Part shown: piece by piece, positions 35,901 through 46,816 of the stretch
Layout of the letters: every line of letters starts with the position of its first letter
How positions within the stretch are numbered: the first letter of the stretch is position 1
Assembly (NCBI GenBank): GCA_002803225.1
Contig: NXFV01001674.1
Span: 37,578 to 101,577, forward strand
Source: Gamarada debralockiae
Lineage: Eukaryota > Ascomycota > Leotiomycetes > Helotiales > Hyphodiscaceae
Length of the DNA: 64,000 nucleotides
Direction: 5' to 3'
Position numbers and translations under genes: made by a program
The notes under the pieces: model-generated
The model's database searches: none
Seen by the model: the letters and a program-made list of their open reading frames with translations, nothing else
What the model was told of the DNA's origin: nothing

Positions 35901-38900
35901 ATCGCTTCGCCACAGGTACGAACGAGTATATTCTTGATAAGCGTCCCGAAGGACCCAAGCGGGTCCCAAAAGTTTCAATTCGCAGTAGAGCTCTACTGTT
36001 CGAGGTTGAGGATGGTCCTTTTGAATGGAAATTGGGTGCCATTTATCGAACTGGACTCGTTGAGCAGGCACAGCGCATTGCACGCGACACTGCTTTCAAG
36101 GTAAAAGCAAAGAAAATTGAGGAGGAAGAGATGCGCAAAGGTTCTTCACGACATCGCACCCGGTCGGCCCATCCACGAGGCCGTAGCAAGCACAATGAGC
36201 CATCTGGTCAACGAAGCAAGAGCGAGGGAAGCGATTCTCACGATGGACATGAGAAAAAATCTCGTCCCGGACGCAGAATGCGATACGATCCCGAAGGAAC
36301 ATGTGGAATGACGGGAAGTGCCAAGATTTCTATTGGCGAGGCTCGGGAGAGACTGCAATATTACAATGCGCAGAGCTGGAAGAAGCGCATTGATCAGGTC
36401 TTCAGTCAAGCTAAGGCTAACATGAGAGATCTGCGTGGCGTATTCTGGGGACCGGACCAACTACCTGATGATATGGAGGAGAGCGAGAATATCCTCGAGG
36501 TTCCCCAGCGTCCCGGATTGATGGCAACTTTAATCAGCGACTTGCACGTTACCATCGACAAACCTTCATTTCCCTTAACCGAATTGCCTGATTTTCTTCA
36601 CCAAGTTGGTAAAGGCATGCCTCACGATATGCAGTACTCACTTCTGATTCCCATGAATGTCCAGATTGACATGGGAGAGGCGCGGGTAACATTGCGAGAT
36701 TATCCACTCCCCCTTCTGCACGTTCCAGCAATCAAGCCGGGTCAATCGCCGAGATTGCCAGCATGGTCCCTCAAAACGGATTTCGTTATCGCGGAGGAAT
36801 TTAGAGGGCCTGAATCCACGAGACATGTGAAGGTAGATATCGTGCCGCCTAAAAATCGTCAACCAGGAACATCCAATGAAGGCGGATTTGCCATAGACGT
36901 TCGAAGGACTATTTCCCCTGTGAAGTCTTACTCGGACATAAAAATTGACATCAATACTGGCTTCCCCACTCGCATAACATGGGGGTCATCATATCAACCT
37001 GCCATTCAGGATATGATGATGGTCATTGAGACCTTCACCAAGACACAGGTTGACCCGTCAGACCGAACTGGTTTCTGGGACAAAATCCGTCTCAGTTTCC
37101 ATTCTCGAGTCAGCGTCGCTTGGAAGGGAGATGGAGATGTGCATCTGATGCTCAAGGGTACCCGAGATCCATATGTTGTCACTGGAAATGGTGCTGGTTT
37201 CCTCATGTGTTGGCGCAACGACGTGAGGTGGAGGATATGCCGCGATCCGGATCCAAGAAAATTCATGACGGTGGATAGCGGAGAATATATTCTGGCGATT
37301 CCCGACTACAGCCATCAAGCTCGCGGTGCGGAACCGCACAAGGGCAAGGAAGACGACGATAGTAGTGTGACGAGTTCAAATAGCTTCAAGCGCGGAGCTG
37401 CCTTCAAAAAAGTTGTCATGAAGCTATCGGGCAATGTTCAGTGGATGGCGGGCCTGATGTTCGAGAGAAATCTTAATTCGAGCGGAGAGCGATCTTTCGA
37501 CTTCAAGCCTCACTATGAAGTTGTCTTAAAGGAGCCACACTTCGCGAAAGCACCTCCGGGTCAAGAATACGATGCTTTCAGAGGGTTCCGGAGTCACCAT
37601 ATCCACATGTCGATAGCGGTGAAAGCCCCAGTCGATCGCCAATGGTCAGTGTCTAATACCACGTCATCGAATAGCTACAACACTGTGCATCTCACACCTC
37701 GATTTTTCACTCATTTCTTTGCTTGGTGGTCAATGTTCGGAGGCACGATGTCACTCCCAATCCGCCAGGGTAAACTCTGGCCAGGCATCGAGAAATCTAG
37801 CAAGAAATTTGGAAGGCATCTGGCTACTATCAAGTACAGTCTCTTGCTGGCGCCTCTCTTCCTCAGCCATATTTACAAGCACAAAGATGCCGAAGACTAC
37901 TCTGAAGATGCCGTCTCTGCTACCGGGATCAAAATGAGACTGGACAGCTTCATGCTTGACGTGCACCAGCGTCGAGAAGAGTTCCATACTCAAGACAAAG
38001 GTGGGAAGACACAGGGCAAGACAAGTGGGATGAAGATGCATCAAGCACAGCTGGATTTGATCTCTGCGGACATCCGAGCTGTTTCTGCAAGTATTGCAGG
38101 CACGACTCCTGAGGACCTTCGCAAAGCTTCGGCTCCTACTATTCTCTCACAAAATGATAATACTACAACGGATCTTTCTCGCTTCGAAATACCCGACAAT
38201 GATTTCAGTTGGATTGACATGGACGATTTCGTTGAGCTGGACTGGATTCTACCATCCGAAGCAAATCCAGAAACGAAGATTATGCCTCTGGCCTTTGCAC
38301 CGCGGTTTACCTATTTCCGCCAAACAGACCATGGCGATAGCATTGCTGGCGATCCCGATAGGACCAGTGCGTTTGGAAACGAGCCAACCCATTTCTGCAT
38401 TATGAGTAAGGACGATGATCCGCGGAGGGTGCAGTGCCAGTTGATTCAAAGCAGGCTGGATCAACTCGAGGAACAAATGGATTCCCACTCTCAATCTCTT
38501 GAAGATGCCGAATCCAGATATGTCAGGGACGAACAGAACACCTCTCTGAGAGCTGACTACGATCTGTTGAATAAGCACAGTAACGTCTTGAAAGACAAGA
38601 AACTGTTCTTGGAATCTATGATGCATAGAATGACATTACGATTACACACGGACAACAGGCGAGCGGTACCAGATGGCGACGCCGATGTGGATAGCGATGG
38701 CCAAAGCCCTTCGCCCAAAGAATTCGACAAAGACACTGAAGGAATAGACACCAATCCTGCAGCAGAATTCATCAGCGACTTCAACAACCGCTTCGTCATT
38801 CACAACATGCAGCTGAAGTGGAACAATTCCTTGAGGAACATCATTCTTCGCTACATCCATCAAGTTAGTCAGCGGAGAGGATTTGTGTACTACTTGTCGA

Positions 38901-41773
38901 GGCGAGCAGTCAAGTTTATTCTTGACATCGTCGAAGAGCAGCACAAAGCCAAGGCGGCAAAGCCAACTGCACAACCGCCCAACTCATCCGCAACTAAGAA
39001 TTCCCCTATTGCCGGAAATGGTGAAGAGAGAGGTTCCCAAGATGTGGAAGACAGAATCAAGGAGATTCTTGCAGATGGAAAGAAATTTGTCAATGCAGAC
39101 GACCCACTGGCTCCGCCGGAGCCGACGGCGGTGCGTGTGTCTACTGACCAACTGGACTCGAACATTGCCCACGAGTTCACGCCCCAAAACAGTTACCACC
39201 TGCGGCTGATCGCACCCCAAATTCAATTGCAGAGCGAAAAGAATCGCAAAGCTGTTGTATTGGTCACTGCCAAGGGAATGGAGCTCAAAGTTGTCGAAGT
39301 CATGGACAAGGACCGCATCTACGACGATGTCAGTGGTCTCGTACAACGCCGTTTCTCAGTCGAAATGGACAGCACTCAGTTCTTCGTCACCCAGCAGAGA
39401 TGGTTCTCTTCACAGCTTTTGTCTATGTACTCTGGCAGCCATTATGGTACCCCTTCAGGCTCTGCATGGCCGCCTTGGGTCCCCATGGAAGTCATGTTCG
39501 ATTTCCAAGTTGATCCGTTCGGGTTTAAGCGTGTTGTACAGAAGACATCGGCCAGCTTGCGATACGACAAATACAACACTCTGCGCCTCAAGTACAACGA
39601 CGATATCAACAGCGAGGGTAGCCATCCAACAAGTCCGAACAATGTTGAGAGCCGGATGGATCATCTCTGGGTAGAGTTTCCCCAAGTACGAGCAATCTGC
39701 AACTCGTCGCAGTATTACGCGATGTACATCATTGTTCTTGACCTGCTCATGTACAGTGAGCCTCTGGAAAAGACAAGAAGCGAGCGCCTAGAAAAAATCA
39801 TGCTCGCCTCAGACTTCAGTGATCTGCGTGGTGCGCCAGAGATGGTCGTTCGTTTGCAGGAACGAATTAGGCAGCTGGAAGAAATCAAGACGCAGTTCCA
39901 GATTCATTCTAAATATCTCGATAAGAAGGGTTGGGCGGATAGGCTTCTGCTCGACAAGGACCTTACGAACTGTGAGGATGAATTGTTCTTCATGATGAAG
40001 GCCATCACTACATCTCAGCGCAAGTACGATGGATCGCAGAGCAGTGGCCTATTGAGATGGAATATCTCATCTGATCAGATTGTTTGGCATCTGATCCGTG
40101 ACAACAATGAGCCTCTCATGGAATTCCAGCTTCAAAGGGCTGAATACGACCGAACCGACAACTCCGATGGATCCCATATCAACCTCATGCAAATTGGGAA
40201 GATCGTTGGTCTCAATTTGCTTCCTGATGCAATTTATCCAGAGATGTTCGCTCCTTACTCGGAAGCTGAGCGGGGGACTTTCAACGAGGGCGGCAACCAA
40301 CAAATGCTCAGAGTCTATTGGTATATGCTGGAGGCTATCGCAGGAATTCCCGTCATGGACCATTTCGAAGTCAATCTCTTCCCGATGAAGATCCAACTCG
40401 AGCGTGAGGTCGGCAAGCGGCTTTTCGAGTACATGTTCCCTGGTTCGAATGATGAGAAACCAGGAGGCCCAAAGAACAAATCTCCGTTCATGGTAAAGAC
40501 TATGCAGCCTGTTGAAGATGAGGAGGAAGAGGACGATACCACTACCAATAGCACGAACCACTTGACTATCGGAGACGCAGACAAGCAAGATTCGGCATCG
40601 AGCACGAGGGCGGGCTCATTGGAACTTCGTCTCAAGCCGACGATGACTTCGGAATATCGCCCTAGCACTGCCGGCCCGCAAAGGAGTAAAGCCGGAAGTG
40701 TGTACTCAGCCAATGGGGGCGATGGCCATCACTTCCGCCTCTTCCAGTCCAGCAGCAAGAATTCAGGAAGCTCCCGAAACCTTCACTCGTTGAAGACGGT
40801 AAGCAAGAAACCTTCGATTGAGAGCATGCAATCAAGCATCACCTCTCGTCCGACGATAGGCCGGTCTTCAACCCAGACGTCAGGCCATGATGCAAGCTTG
40901 ACCAACACCGATATCAAAGCCAAGCGATTCGCCATCCACAAAAATGGAAGTAAGTTAAAGAAGGAGAAACCTTCCGATGATTTGACCAAGATGATGTCTC
41001 GAGCATCCAACTACATGACGCTTGCGTATGTCAAGATCCCTAGTGTGGTCCTGTGTCTTAGCTACAAAGGCAAAGGAGAGCGCAACATCGAGGATGTGCA
41101 CGACTTCGTCTTCCGTCTCCCCATGATCGAATACCGTAACAAAACTTGGTCCAATCTCGACCTGGCCCTTGCTCTCAAAAAAGACGTCATCCGAGCACTG
41201 ATCTCTCACACTGGCGCGATCATTGGCAACAAATTCAGCAAGCATCGTCCCAATACCGTTCAGCAAAGTCGCTTGAGAGAGCTCGCCAGCAGCAGCACGT
41301 TATTGGCGCCTGCCAGCAACGACAATTCATACGAGAACAGCGACGCGAGCAGTACGTTCGGTACAAGTCCCACAGATACTAGACGCTCGGAAAGGGAACG
41401 CAGTCCAAGACGATCATTTGCTTCAAGTGGTACGGGCCTAGCACGCTCAACAAGCGCATCGAGCAGTGTCTACTCACTTCCGTCTCCTGGACGCTCGCAC
41501 ACTTTCCCAGCATCCTTGATGATGACACCTGCTCACAAAGACAACCGCGCGGAGAGTATCGCGGAAAGCCAGCGGACGGAATCGAAAAGTATCCAGAACG
41601 GCCACGAAGAGCACGAGAGTAAGACTGGAGGTTTCATGGCCAACACTTTGAATCGCTTGAAGAAGAAGGATCGAGAGCCGAGCTTGAGTGGGCCGAATGA
41701 AGATGGTGAGGATCTTTCGAAGAGAAAAAGCAAGACTTTGCTTGGGAAGAAGATCCTAGGGGGGCTAGGCTGA
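32906..41773 (+). CDS. FMP27: FMP27 / BLTP2 (Hobbit, SABRE) bridge-like lipid-transfer protein
   Basis: One uninterrupted frame of 2955 residues. The ATG at 32906 (MALLNPTFIFGVVVLLYLSS) is the first in frame and places a single hydrophobic anchor at residues ~5-30, the usual ER anchor. RBG-type repeats follow, with family markers: the GFWDK motif (TGFWDKIRLSFHSRVSV) near residue 1390 and the WPPW motif (GSAWPPWVPMEVMFDF) near 2188. Basic low-complexity inserts lie around 720 and 1080, a coiled coil near 1850, and a Ser-rich basic tail from ~2550. These proteins form a hydrophobic groove that carries phospholipids between the ER and other membranes at contact sites, including the plasma membrane (established for the family). 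Length matches filamentous-fungal orthologues. No lesions. Confidence 0.93.
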   Translation: MALLNPTFIFGVVVLLYLSSFILFAILRIVTGISIQRIGYFSLRRLAYTPKDGIKIEIRGLGLNLHRPTFAQPTWLSVVLTELAITVDLKATDKAEDTEDEGSGAVEDADGPNCEFEPKRKPPSRRTTGNFAPQRSKSWERLMSVKERIKRMHRNINWIRMVDVVAVNSSLTVVDVGQIQVGSFTMAVDTRRKMVDRARMFSHVKTAKKDQRPAEWMLTIRSVLFTPEGKDSLEVLDHATLNIHGLLYKELDGLRDAAIALKLGRVHIPYDDIKTCINRYKGCRKLYARRKSESDVQEISVTDLIEELDRPGSREEKLVQTVSDSKEFVSSILRGIKEVQFAVSYVGFTKRVNSVQPRGTPIYVNASMKEVGVDLHRLDQKSPAHRMYFSSKDIAHQALVAALSIAVGVDDGQGKSDRLIYIPMATTTVRTTLPSKTVEFAGDNSADERNANILFANVVITSPSVDLDPKHLPLCLALLQPKPKTNDRRTQQHVLISRLLPKANVKFSMHEPVVRIALPPVEQTAQEDDFDLIISSISSISLDIESSHSAVGELHYSLGSTLRLQSHDLYYQTSSGCRYNLLETESLELKVQLSANPEVYVVATGNLQTFSIHMVRPEISDGVRQIVRQLRINVEPEKKARPKTARDPNFIRAMPPWLLHLQLQGSDFGAEVAGVDEDISDDTRGVALQLESWTAEYRAQRVDDIDRQPSRRRTGSRSLTPDPEVFLKAPHSPRKKHQQHPTDGRRLAVHVRGLEAFVVESAEKWEAEPFVAIPRFETALSTSSDNQGPVFHVNTSVKSILVQYSLYRHYACGVVTTVLRKAFVRTKADEEEAEQARAVMKTFGDADLLSPVRSPDDFYTRDAPDYPFGLKEIVTIDFRSALVQVKASMPADPSMMIQIYGLEGGRHRWSPPFLHAKLARLYADAPKMKRVWARIVSVKALRVDLREITRKLSTGELLDEKLIDVNTEAIRLAVPHQLVLHKVFDNFINTLKSVQQLHHRFATGTNEYILDKRPEGPKRVPKVSIRSRALLFEVEDGPFEWKLGAIYRTGLVEQAQRIARDTAFKVKAKKIEEEEMRKGSSRHRTRSAHPRGRSKHNEPSGQRSKSEGSDSHDGHEKKSRPGRRMRYDPEGTCGMTGSAKISIGEARERLQYYNAQSWKKRIDQVFSQAKANMRDLRGVFWGPDQLPDDMEESENILEVPQRPGLMATLISDLHVTIDKPSFPLTELPDFLHQVGKGMPHDMQYSLLIPMNVQIDMGEARVTLRDYPLPLLHVPAIKPGQSPRLPAWSLKTDFVIAEEFRGPESTRHVKVDIVPPKNRQPGTSNEGGFAIDVRRTISPVKSYSDIKIDINTGFPTRITWGSSYQPAIQDMMMVIETFTKTQVDPSDRTGFWDKIRLSFHSRVSVAWKGDGDVHLMLKGTRDPYVVTGNGAGFLMCWRNDVRWRICRDPDPRKFMTVDSGEYILAIPDYSHQARGAEPHKGKEDDDSSVTSSNSFKRGAAFKKVVMKLSGNVQWMAGLMFERNLNSSGERSFDFKPHYEVVLKEPHFAKAPPGQEYDAFRGFRSHHIHMSIAVKAPVDRQWSVSNTTSSNSYNTVHLTPRFFTHFFAWWSMFGGTMSLPIRQGKLWPGIEKSSKKFGRHLATIKYSLLLAPLFLSHIYKHKDAEDYSEDAVSATGIKMRLDSFMLDVHQRREEFHTQDKGGKTQGKTSGMKMHQAQLDLISADIRAVSASIAGTTPEDLRKASAPTILSQNDNTTTDLSRFEIPDNDFSWIDMDDFVELDWILPSEANPETKIMPLAFAPRFTYFRQTDHGDSIAGDPDRTSAFGNEPTHFCIMSKDDDPRRVQCQLIQSRLDQLEEQMDSHSQSLEDAESRYVRDEQNTSLRADYDLLNKHSNVLKDKKLFLESMMHRMTLRLHTDNRRAVPDGDADVDSDGQSPSPKEFDKDTEGIDTNPAAEFISDFNNRFVIHNMQLKWNNSLRNIILRYIHQVSQRRGFVYYLSRRAVKFILDIVEEQHKAKAAKPTAQPPNSSATKNSPIAGNGEERGSQDVEDRIKEILADGKKFVNADDPLAPPEPTAVRVSTDQLDSNIAHEFTPQNSYHLRLIAPQIQLQSEKNRKAVVLVTAKGMELKVVEVMDKDRIYDDVSGLVQRRFSVEMDSTQFFVTQQRWFSSQLLSMYSGSHYGTPSGSAWPPWVPMEVMFDFQVDPFGFKRVVQKTSASLRYDKYNTLRLKYNDDINSEGSHPTSPNNVESRMDHLWVEFPQVRAICNSSQYYAMYIIVLDLLMYSEPLEKTRSERLEKIMLASDFSDLRGAPEMVVRLQERIRQLEEIKTQFQIHSKYLDKKGWADRLLLDKDLTNCEDELFFMMKAITTSQRKYDGSQSSGLLRWNISSDQIVWHLIRDNNEPLMEFQLQRAEYDRTDNSDGSHINLMQIGKIVGLNLLPDAIYPEMFAPYSEAERGTFNEGGNQQMLRVYWYMLEAIAGIPVMDHFEVNLFPMKIQLEREVGKRLFEYMFPGSNDEKPGGPKNKSPFMVKTMQPVEDEEEEDDTTTNSTNHLTIGDADKQDSASSTRAGSLELRLKPTMTSEYRPSTAGPQRSKAGSVYSANGGDGHHFRLFQSSSKNSGSSRNLHSLKTVSKKPSIESMQSSITSRPTIGRSSTQTSGHDASLTNTDIKAKRFAIHKNGSKLKKEKPSDDLTKMMSRASNYMTLAYVKIPSVVLCLSYKGKGERNIEDVHDFVFRLPMIEYRNKTWSNLDLALALKKDVIRALISHTGAIIGNKFSKHRPNTVQQSRLRELASSSTLLAPASNDNSYENSDASSTFGTSPTDTRRSERERSPRRSFASSGTGLARSTSASSSVYSLPSPGRSHTFPASLMMTPAHKDNRAESIAESQRTESKSIQNGHEEHESKTGGFMANTLNRLKKKDREPSLSGPNEDGEDLSKRKSKTLLGKKILGGLG

Positions 41774-42199
41774 ATGCCGCACAAGACGTATATAGGTGTT
41801 CTTTTGTAATATACTATAGGTATTGGAGATCCTACTATAGGCGGGAGAAGGGATATGGGAGGGCGTAGGTAGATGGAGATGCATGGAAGGCGTTTACAAA
41901 TAGGGAGCATAATTTTGGGCATAGTTGATGATGGAACGAGGCACATATGTTGAGATTTCTTTATAGTTTACTCATCTACTTCGTGTAGACAAAATTCAGG
42001 TTTCTTACGTATGTTACGAATGCAACGGAACGCTTTATCCTGAAGTGGAATCGTTAGCGCACGAGATCAACACGAGGTCAAACGGAGGATCATTACCCCG
42101 CCCTACCATCATCTCCTGACATCTTGACAACATCATCCATAAGAGGCATTTTGTATCGACATCTACTTTATCAACACTTGGCCAGAACCTGAAGGCAAA
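41774..42199. other. Intergenic region
   Basis: It holds the 3' end of the lipid-transfer gene and the promoter/leader of the next gene. Nothing else is seen. Confidence 0.45.
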
Positions 42200-43230
42200 A
42201 TGGGTTTAATGGGTTTCACGCTCGATGCCCCCATCTCGCATTCTTACTCAGCATACGACAAAGTCAACAGGCGTTCACAAAGGGGCACGCCTCTCCCTTC
42301 ATCCAAAACCAAGCGAAAATCCATCTCTTCGCCAACTTCACTATTCGCCAGCATCCGCAAGCCATTTGGGCGCTCAAATTCCCTCTCGTCTCCTCCGAAT
42401 CAGGCTTTAAATACAAACGCTCAGAAAGCGTCACCGGCATCCGAATCACCTTTCTTTGACCTCCCTTTCAACGTACGGAAGAAGATCTACAGTTACGTAG
42501 GGGTGAACAGGGAAATATTCCATATCCTTCTGAAGCGCAAGGCTTCTAGACCTACGTATGTTATTGGGTTTAGAAGATGTCGAGCCGGTGGCAATAGAGA
42601 CGATTGCATTCTCTCGAACTGCAAACAGTTTTGCGATGTGGTGAATGGTGTTTACTTTGGTGGTTTTGATAGTGTTGGAGGACTATTGCTTACTTGTCGT
42701 GATATGTAGGTCATTTAAATCACCCAGCATTTATCTTTCTCATATTTTTCATCGAGTTATAATTGCTGATTAGTTATGCCAGATACAAAGAAGCATCCCA
42801 AGTCTTCTACACCCAAAACACATTCTCCTTCGACTCACCACTCTCACTCGTCCTTTTCACCCAGCAAGTCTCTCTCCCATGCCTCCAAAGCATCAAGTCT
42901 ATTTCCTTAGATCTAGGGAAATATCTCTATGATCCTAAATTCAACGTTCGCTGTAAATCGTTCCATTCGTCCCAATGGGCGGGATGTTGGGAGCTGATTG
43001 CTGGCATGGAGGGACTGGAAGAGATTAGAGTTAGATTCCCGAGTCCGGTTGATGGCTGGATGGGGTGGAGTGAGAAGGAGGTTCTAGAACCGTTGTTCAT
43101 GGTCACGGGGCCGTTGAAGGTGTTTGAAGTTGCAGCTCCGAGTACGGCGGAGGCGGCTTTTGATGATGACGAGACGGAGAACGAGGCGCCGTTTACGTTG
43201 TTGAGAGATGTACATTTTCCGAGGAGATAG
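42200..43230 (+). CDS. DUF7730-like / F-box-like fungal protein
   Basis: Exons 42200-42705 and 42774-43230 close in frame to 320 residues. The N-terminal ~90 residues are basic and Ser/Pro-rich. A short F-box-like helix pair follows: FFDLPFNVRKKIYSYVGVNR. This is the usual opening of DUF7730-type fungal proteins, which often continue with LLTCRDIYARYKEASQVFYT as seen across the intron here. The rest reports LRR-like spacing (LQSIKSISLDLGKYLYDP). The function of the family is unknown; substrate recognition for ubiquitination is a common guess but is not supported by a full F-box. Confidence 0.75.
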
Positions 43231-43448
43231 TAAACCAAGAGTGACATGGCAGAGCTCTATGCCAAAAGACCTTTTCGAGGCTTGAAGCGGTGGTTCACTT
43301 GATAGGGGAAATTTTGAGTATCGTTGAGACCTGTGATTTCTCGTCCCTTTATCCAATGCCCTTGACTCCAATTACACACCGGGTATTATCTACTCCAAAG
43401 AAATGCCTCAGAACCGCCTTTCGCTCTTACAATGACTGCCACGCACCT

Positions 43449-45167
43449 CTACTTCCCAGCCTTCCGAATCTTAATCCCACCCAAAACCCCAACACTCTTC
43501 CATACACTATCAGACACCCTAATGGGCAATTTCCTCCCCTTAAGCCTCTGATCAATCAACCAAAGTCCCACCACAAACTCTTCCCTTTCTAGCCATCCAT
43601 TTTGCTTCCTATCCACCAAAGCATAGACCTCTTCCAGCACATCAGTATGCAGCCTACTCCTCGAGAAAATATCCCTAGCCACAAGACTACACACGCTCCC
43701 TTCCAATCCAGGAGTCGTGTAGAGCCCTTTATTAGAAGCCCAAACAGCTTCATACCGTTTCCGCTCACGCTCAGTAATTTCGTCCCGCCACCGCTTCCGA
43801 TCTCCTTCGTGGTGTTTATTCGGATGTTTCTTCATGAGATGCGCTTTCTTCTTCCTCCTTGCCTCCCCTTCATCTATCTCCTCATCTGGTTTCGGTTTCC
43901 GCATCGTTGTCCTCAAAACACCCTGTTTCGCCGGACTAGGCGTTCGGGACAATTCTTTGTTGTGGTGGAAAAGATGTTTGTGGGGGCTTCGTCGAGGTGG
44001 AGGGGGAGGCGGGAATAGGGAGTTGGATTGGAGGGATTTGGAAGGTGATGCTGCGCGCGAGGATGCGAGAGAGGAGGCGACGATGGCGTTTGCCAGGGAA
44101 TCGACTGTTGCGACGGAATGGGTGGAGGTGGATGTTAGGCGGCGGTTTTGGTGTTGCAGGGTGGCGCGCCAGGAAGGCTTGTTGTCTGATGCTGAGACGA
44201 AAGAGTCATCTGAAGAAGCATCATCATCTTCATTCTGAGCCGGTGGGGGACGGGGTTTGGATGGTATAGGTATAGGTTTGGAGATAGGGAGAGAGGGCTT
44301 CCCTGCTGGTGGAGAGGGCTTGGAGTTGATTTGTTTGGGGCTGCTTAGAATTGGTCGCGCGAAGGAGGGTTTTGGTGATTTTATTTCAGGCGGCTTTGAG
44401 GATTTGGTTATTAGGGGCTCGGGAGAACGAGATCTGGGTGGTATGGAGGATCTCTTGGACTCGGGCTCGGGAGATGGAGGCGGCCTCACACTAGCGCTCG
44501 TCCCTGACCTTCTCAGAGGTGGCCTCTTCCCAGTCTGCGGGGCTGCATTCTGCTCAAACATGCCAATCAAAGACGTAGTCGGAGGTATCGAGCTCGTATC
44601 AAGAATATGATCCTCACTCCTCCTCGAGCTCAAACTCCTGACAGAGCCTGGACTCCGTATCGGACTCCTTCTCGTAAAACTCGACTGTTTCTTCAGTGCC
44701 GCAGCAGATAGTTGTTGGCCCGTATGATTCGGCGTAACAGACGCAGACCGCGATGCCGCCAGCGTAGCAGCTATGAAGGAAGGTGAATGCGATTTATCTG
44801 GAGGACTAGGAAGCTGTAAAAACCCATTCCCGCCACGATCAAGCTGGCTCAGTCTCTGCTGGATCCGATCCAAATCACCCGCATATCCACTGGCATTACT
44901 CCCTCCCGTTTTTTGATATGATAGTCTTTGCTCTTCAGCCTCCCATCTCGAGCTAGATGTATTCCTCGAAGCCGGCCTCGAGGGTCCACCTCCCGCTTTC
45001 GTCGCCGCAGCTAGCGCTTCATTATTTCTGCTATAAGTATTGTTGATTTGGGGTTTGGGTTTAACGGCCGGTTTGCCAAATGCCAGTGAAGCTCCTCTTA
45101 GCGCTGCATTATTGCTTTGGGTAGTGCGAGAGTCTGGGCCTTGGGGTCGGGGGGTTTCTGCGGTCAT
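43449..45167 (-). CDS. EH-domain protein of the Irs4/Tax4 family
   Basis: A single exon of 572 residues. Residues 1-440 are disordered, Ser/Pro/Lys-rich, with poly-Pro stretches. The C-terminal ~110 residues form an Eps15-homology domain: [20 protein letters not shown], then [40 protein letters not shown] and a conserved [13 protein letters not shown] single C-terminal EH domain after a long disordered region is the Irs4/Tax4 layout. In yeast these proteins bind the phosphatase Inp51, lower PI(4,5)P2 signalling and help build the pre-autophagosomal structure (established there; inferred here). Convergent with the gene upstream in the window, 218 bases apart. Confidence 0.87.
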   Translation of the reverse strand: MTAETPRPQGPDSRTTQSNNAALRGASLAFGKPAVKPKPQINNTYSRNNEALAAATKAGGGPSRPASRNTSSSRWEAEEQRLSYQKTGGSNASGYAGDLDRIQQRLSQLDRGGNGFLQLPSPPDKSHSPSFIAATLAASRSASVTPNHTGQQLSAAALKKQSSFTRRSPIRSPGSVRSLSSRRSEDHILDTSSIPPTTSLIGMFEQNAAPQTGKRPPLRRSGTSASVRPPPSPEPESKRSSIPPRSRSPEPLITKSSKPPEIKSPKPSFARPILSSPKQINSKPSPPAGKPSLPISKPIPIPSKPRPPPAQNEDDDASSDDSFVSASDNKPSWRATLQHQNRRLTSTSTHSVATVDSLANAIVASSLASSRAASPSKSLQSNSLFPPPPPPRRSPHKHLFHHNKELSRTPSPAKQGVLRTTMRKPKPDEEIDEGEARRKKKAHLMKKHPNKHHEGDRKRWRDEITERERKRYEAVWASNKGLYTTPGLEGSVCSLVARDIFSRSRLHTDVLEEVYALVDRKQNGWLEREEFVVGLWLIDQRLKGRKLPIRVSDSVWKSVGVLGGIKIRKAGK

Positions 45168-46816
45168 CGGGCCACGACGAGATCGCCAACGATACTCGCG
45201 TGCGATCGTGATCGTGGCTTAAGGCGAACAAGTATGGCATGGATAAGGAGGCTCTCATGGAGGTCGTGTGCTCTCGGGAATTTAGGGAGGATAGTCGTAG
45301 GTTTGAGGTTGACGGAGAGGCATCCCGCTAGAGCCGCGAATGCTTTAAAAATAAGTCAGCAATTTATCATGTACCTCGGTATGTACTCGTTTGCGACGAC
45401 GAGGCTGCGCTGACTGTTTTGACCTCTCGTATCTTCTATGGGCAACAAGGTTCTTCTTCCTATTTTGATTTATAGGTTTGAAAGTATCATTCTCCGATAT
45501 TCAGATTGCGAACAAAGCCTATGTCACAATTCCCATAACTCCACCGTCGTGTCCACAAGGCTGACAACAAACTTGTTCGTACATCAAGGTCTTGCTTATC
45601 CATTAAAGAGTCTACCGTTGCTCAGTCTTCAGTTATCAGGAACATTTAGTAGCTCTATTCTCTCTTACTTCGTACATACATACAGCCCCTACAGTCTTGA
45701 GACTCGGTATCTTCGCCTATGAAAATCTAACGCAAATAAAAGAAAAGCTGGTATCGTGCTTCACCGCTAACCCCGACCCTGTCCAAAACACATCCCATCA
45801 ATCTTCTTAATCGTACCAATAATGCTCCATATCCCCAAAGAAAACCTATGTATAAAGTGCAAACTCTTCCAGCTGGACTTCTACTTCAACTTCTTCAGCT
45901 TCATCTAAGCACCCCCACACAAACCCCAACCCCATGTGCGTCCGATAGTCGCTCTTCAAATCCAATTCCAACAGGGAGGTCAAAATCGCTACACAAAGCC
46001 ACATGCTTCCTAGGAATAGCGTCACGCGACATGTCCCGATGATGAGCCTTCAGCCCAATCTTTTGCTCGCGCAGGTGGACCCTTCGTGCATTCACTTTAC
46101 GCCGGCGGCGCAGTGAGGCGTAGTTGTGTGAAAATGAGGCATTCATCTCGAATATCGTGATTTCATCGGGGATACCTGAGTTATTCAATCAACCTCCCTT
46201 CCCCCATGCCGAGAGTCCGTCTGGACACGTAGGCATGACCACATGAAATACCCGTAAGATCCAAATATCAGTCCAGAATTCCAATTCAGCGGGCGCCCCA
46301 ACAATCGATAACGGTGCTAGCAGTCAGACTTTCGGAATTTAAAGTCCACTTTGGTGTCGGTGAAAAAAATAACCCCTTCAATGCCGCGGGAACACTCCTG
46401 ACGATCCCACACAATCCTTGCATTTCATGAAAACCACGGACCTGCTCAATCGAGATAAAAACCTTGCCAACACTTCAGCCAAATATTCTCTGCATCTTCC
46501 TCCAAAGAAAATATTTTCTTAGGCCGAAATGAAGGGAACGGCGGTGAGAACTGAGGATCCTTTGTGTTTTCGTGAACGTGACTCCGAAATTTTTATTTGT
46601 CATCGACGGGAGACTCCGCAGTCAAAGTGGGGTGCAGAACGCAACCTTTGTCGCGGGTTCCTGATCGTGATCATGTGGGTCAGCCCAGCTTCCAGAAGGC
46701 CGTTTATGTCCGATTTCGAACTAATCTTCGTCTTTGGGTCCCGGCAGTTCGCGGAAGTGGCGGCGGCGGGACTCTATTTCCAACACGGGAGGACGGATTG
46801 GTGTAACATGTGGTTC
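45168..46816. other. Long intergenic region
   Basis: About 1.65 kb holding the promoter of the Irs4-type gene and the 3' flank of the next leftward gene. A 95-codon minus frame at 45901-46188, rich in Arg and Lys, is the best small-gene candidate but has no recognisable motif. Nothing else can be supported. Confidence 0.4.

Noticed and set aside
43602..44610. Several plus-strand frames
   Set aside because: Antisense shadows of the low-complexity Irs4/Tax4-type gene.
45901..46188. Small basic minus-strand protein
   Set aside because: No motif, promoter signal or homologue recognised; left only as a remark.
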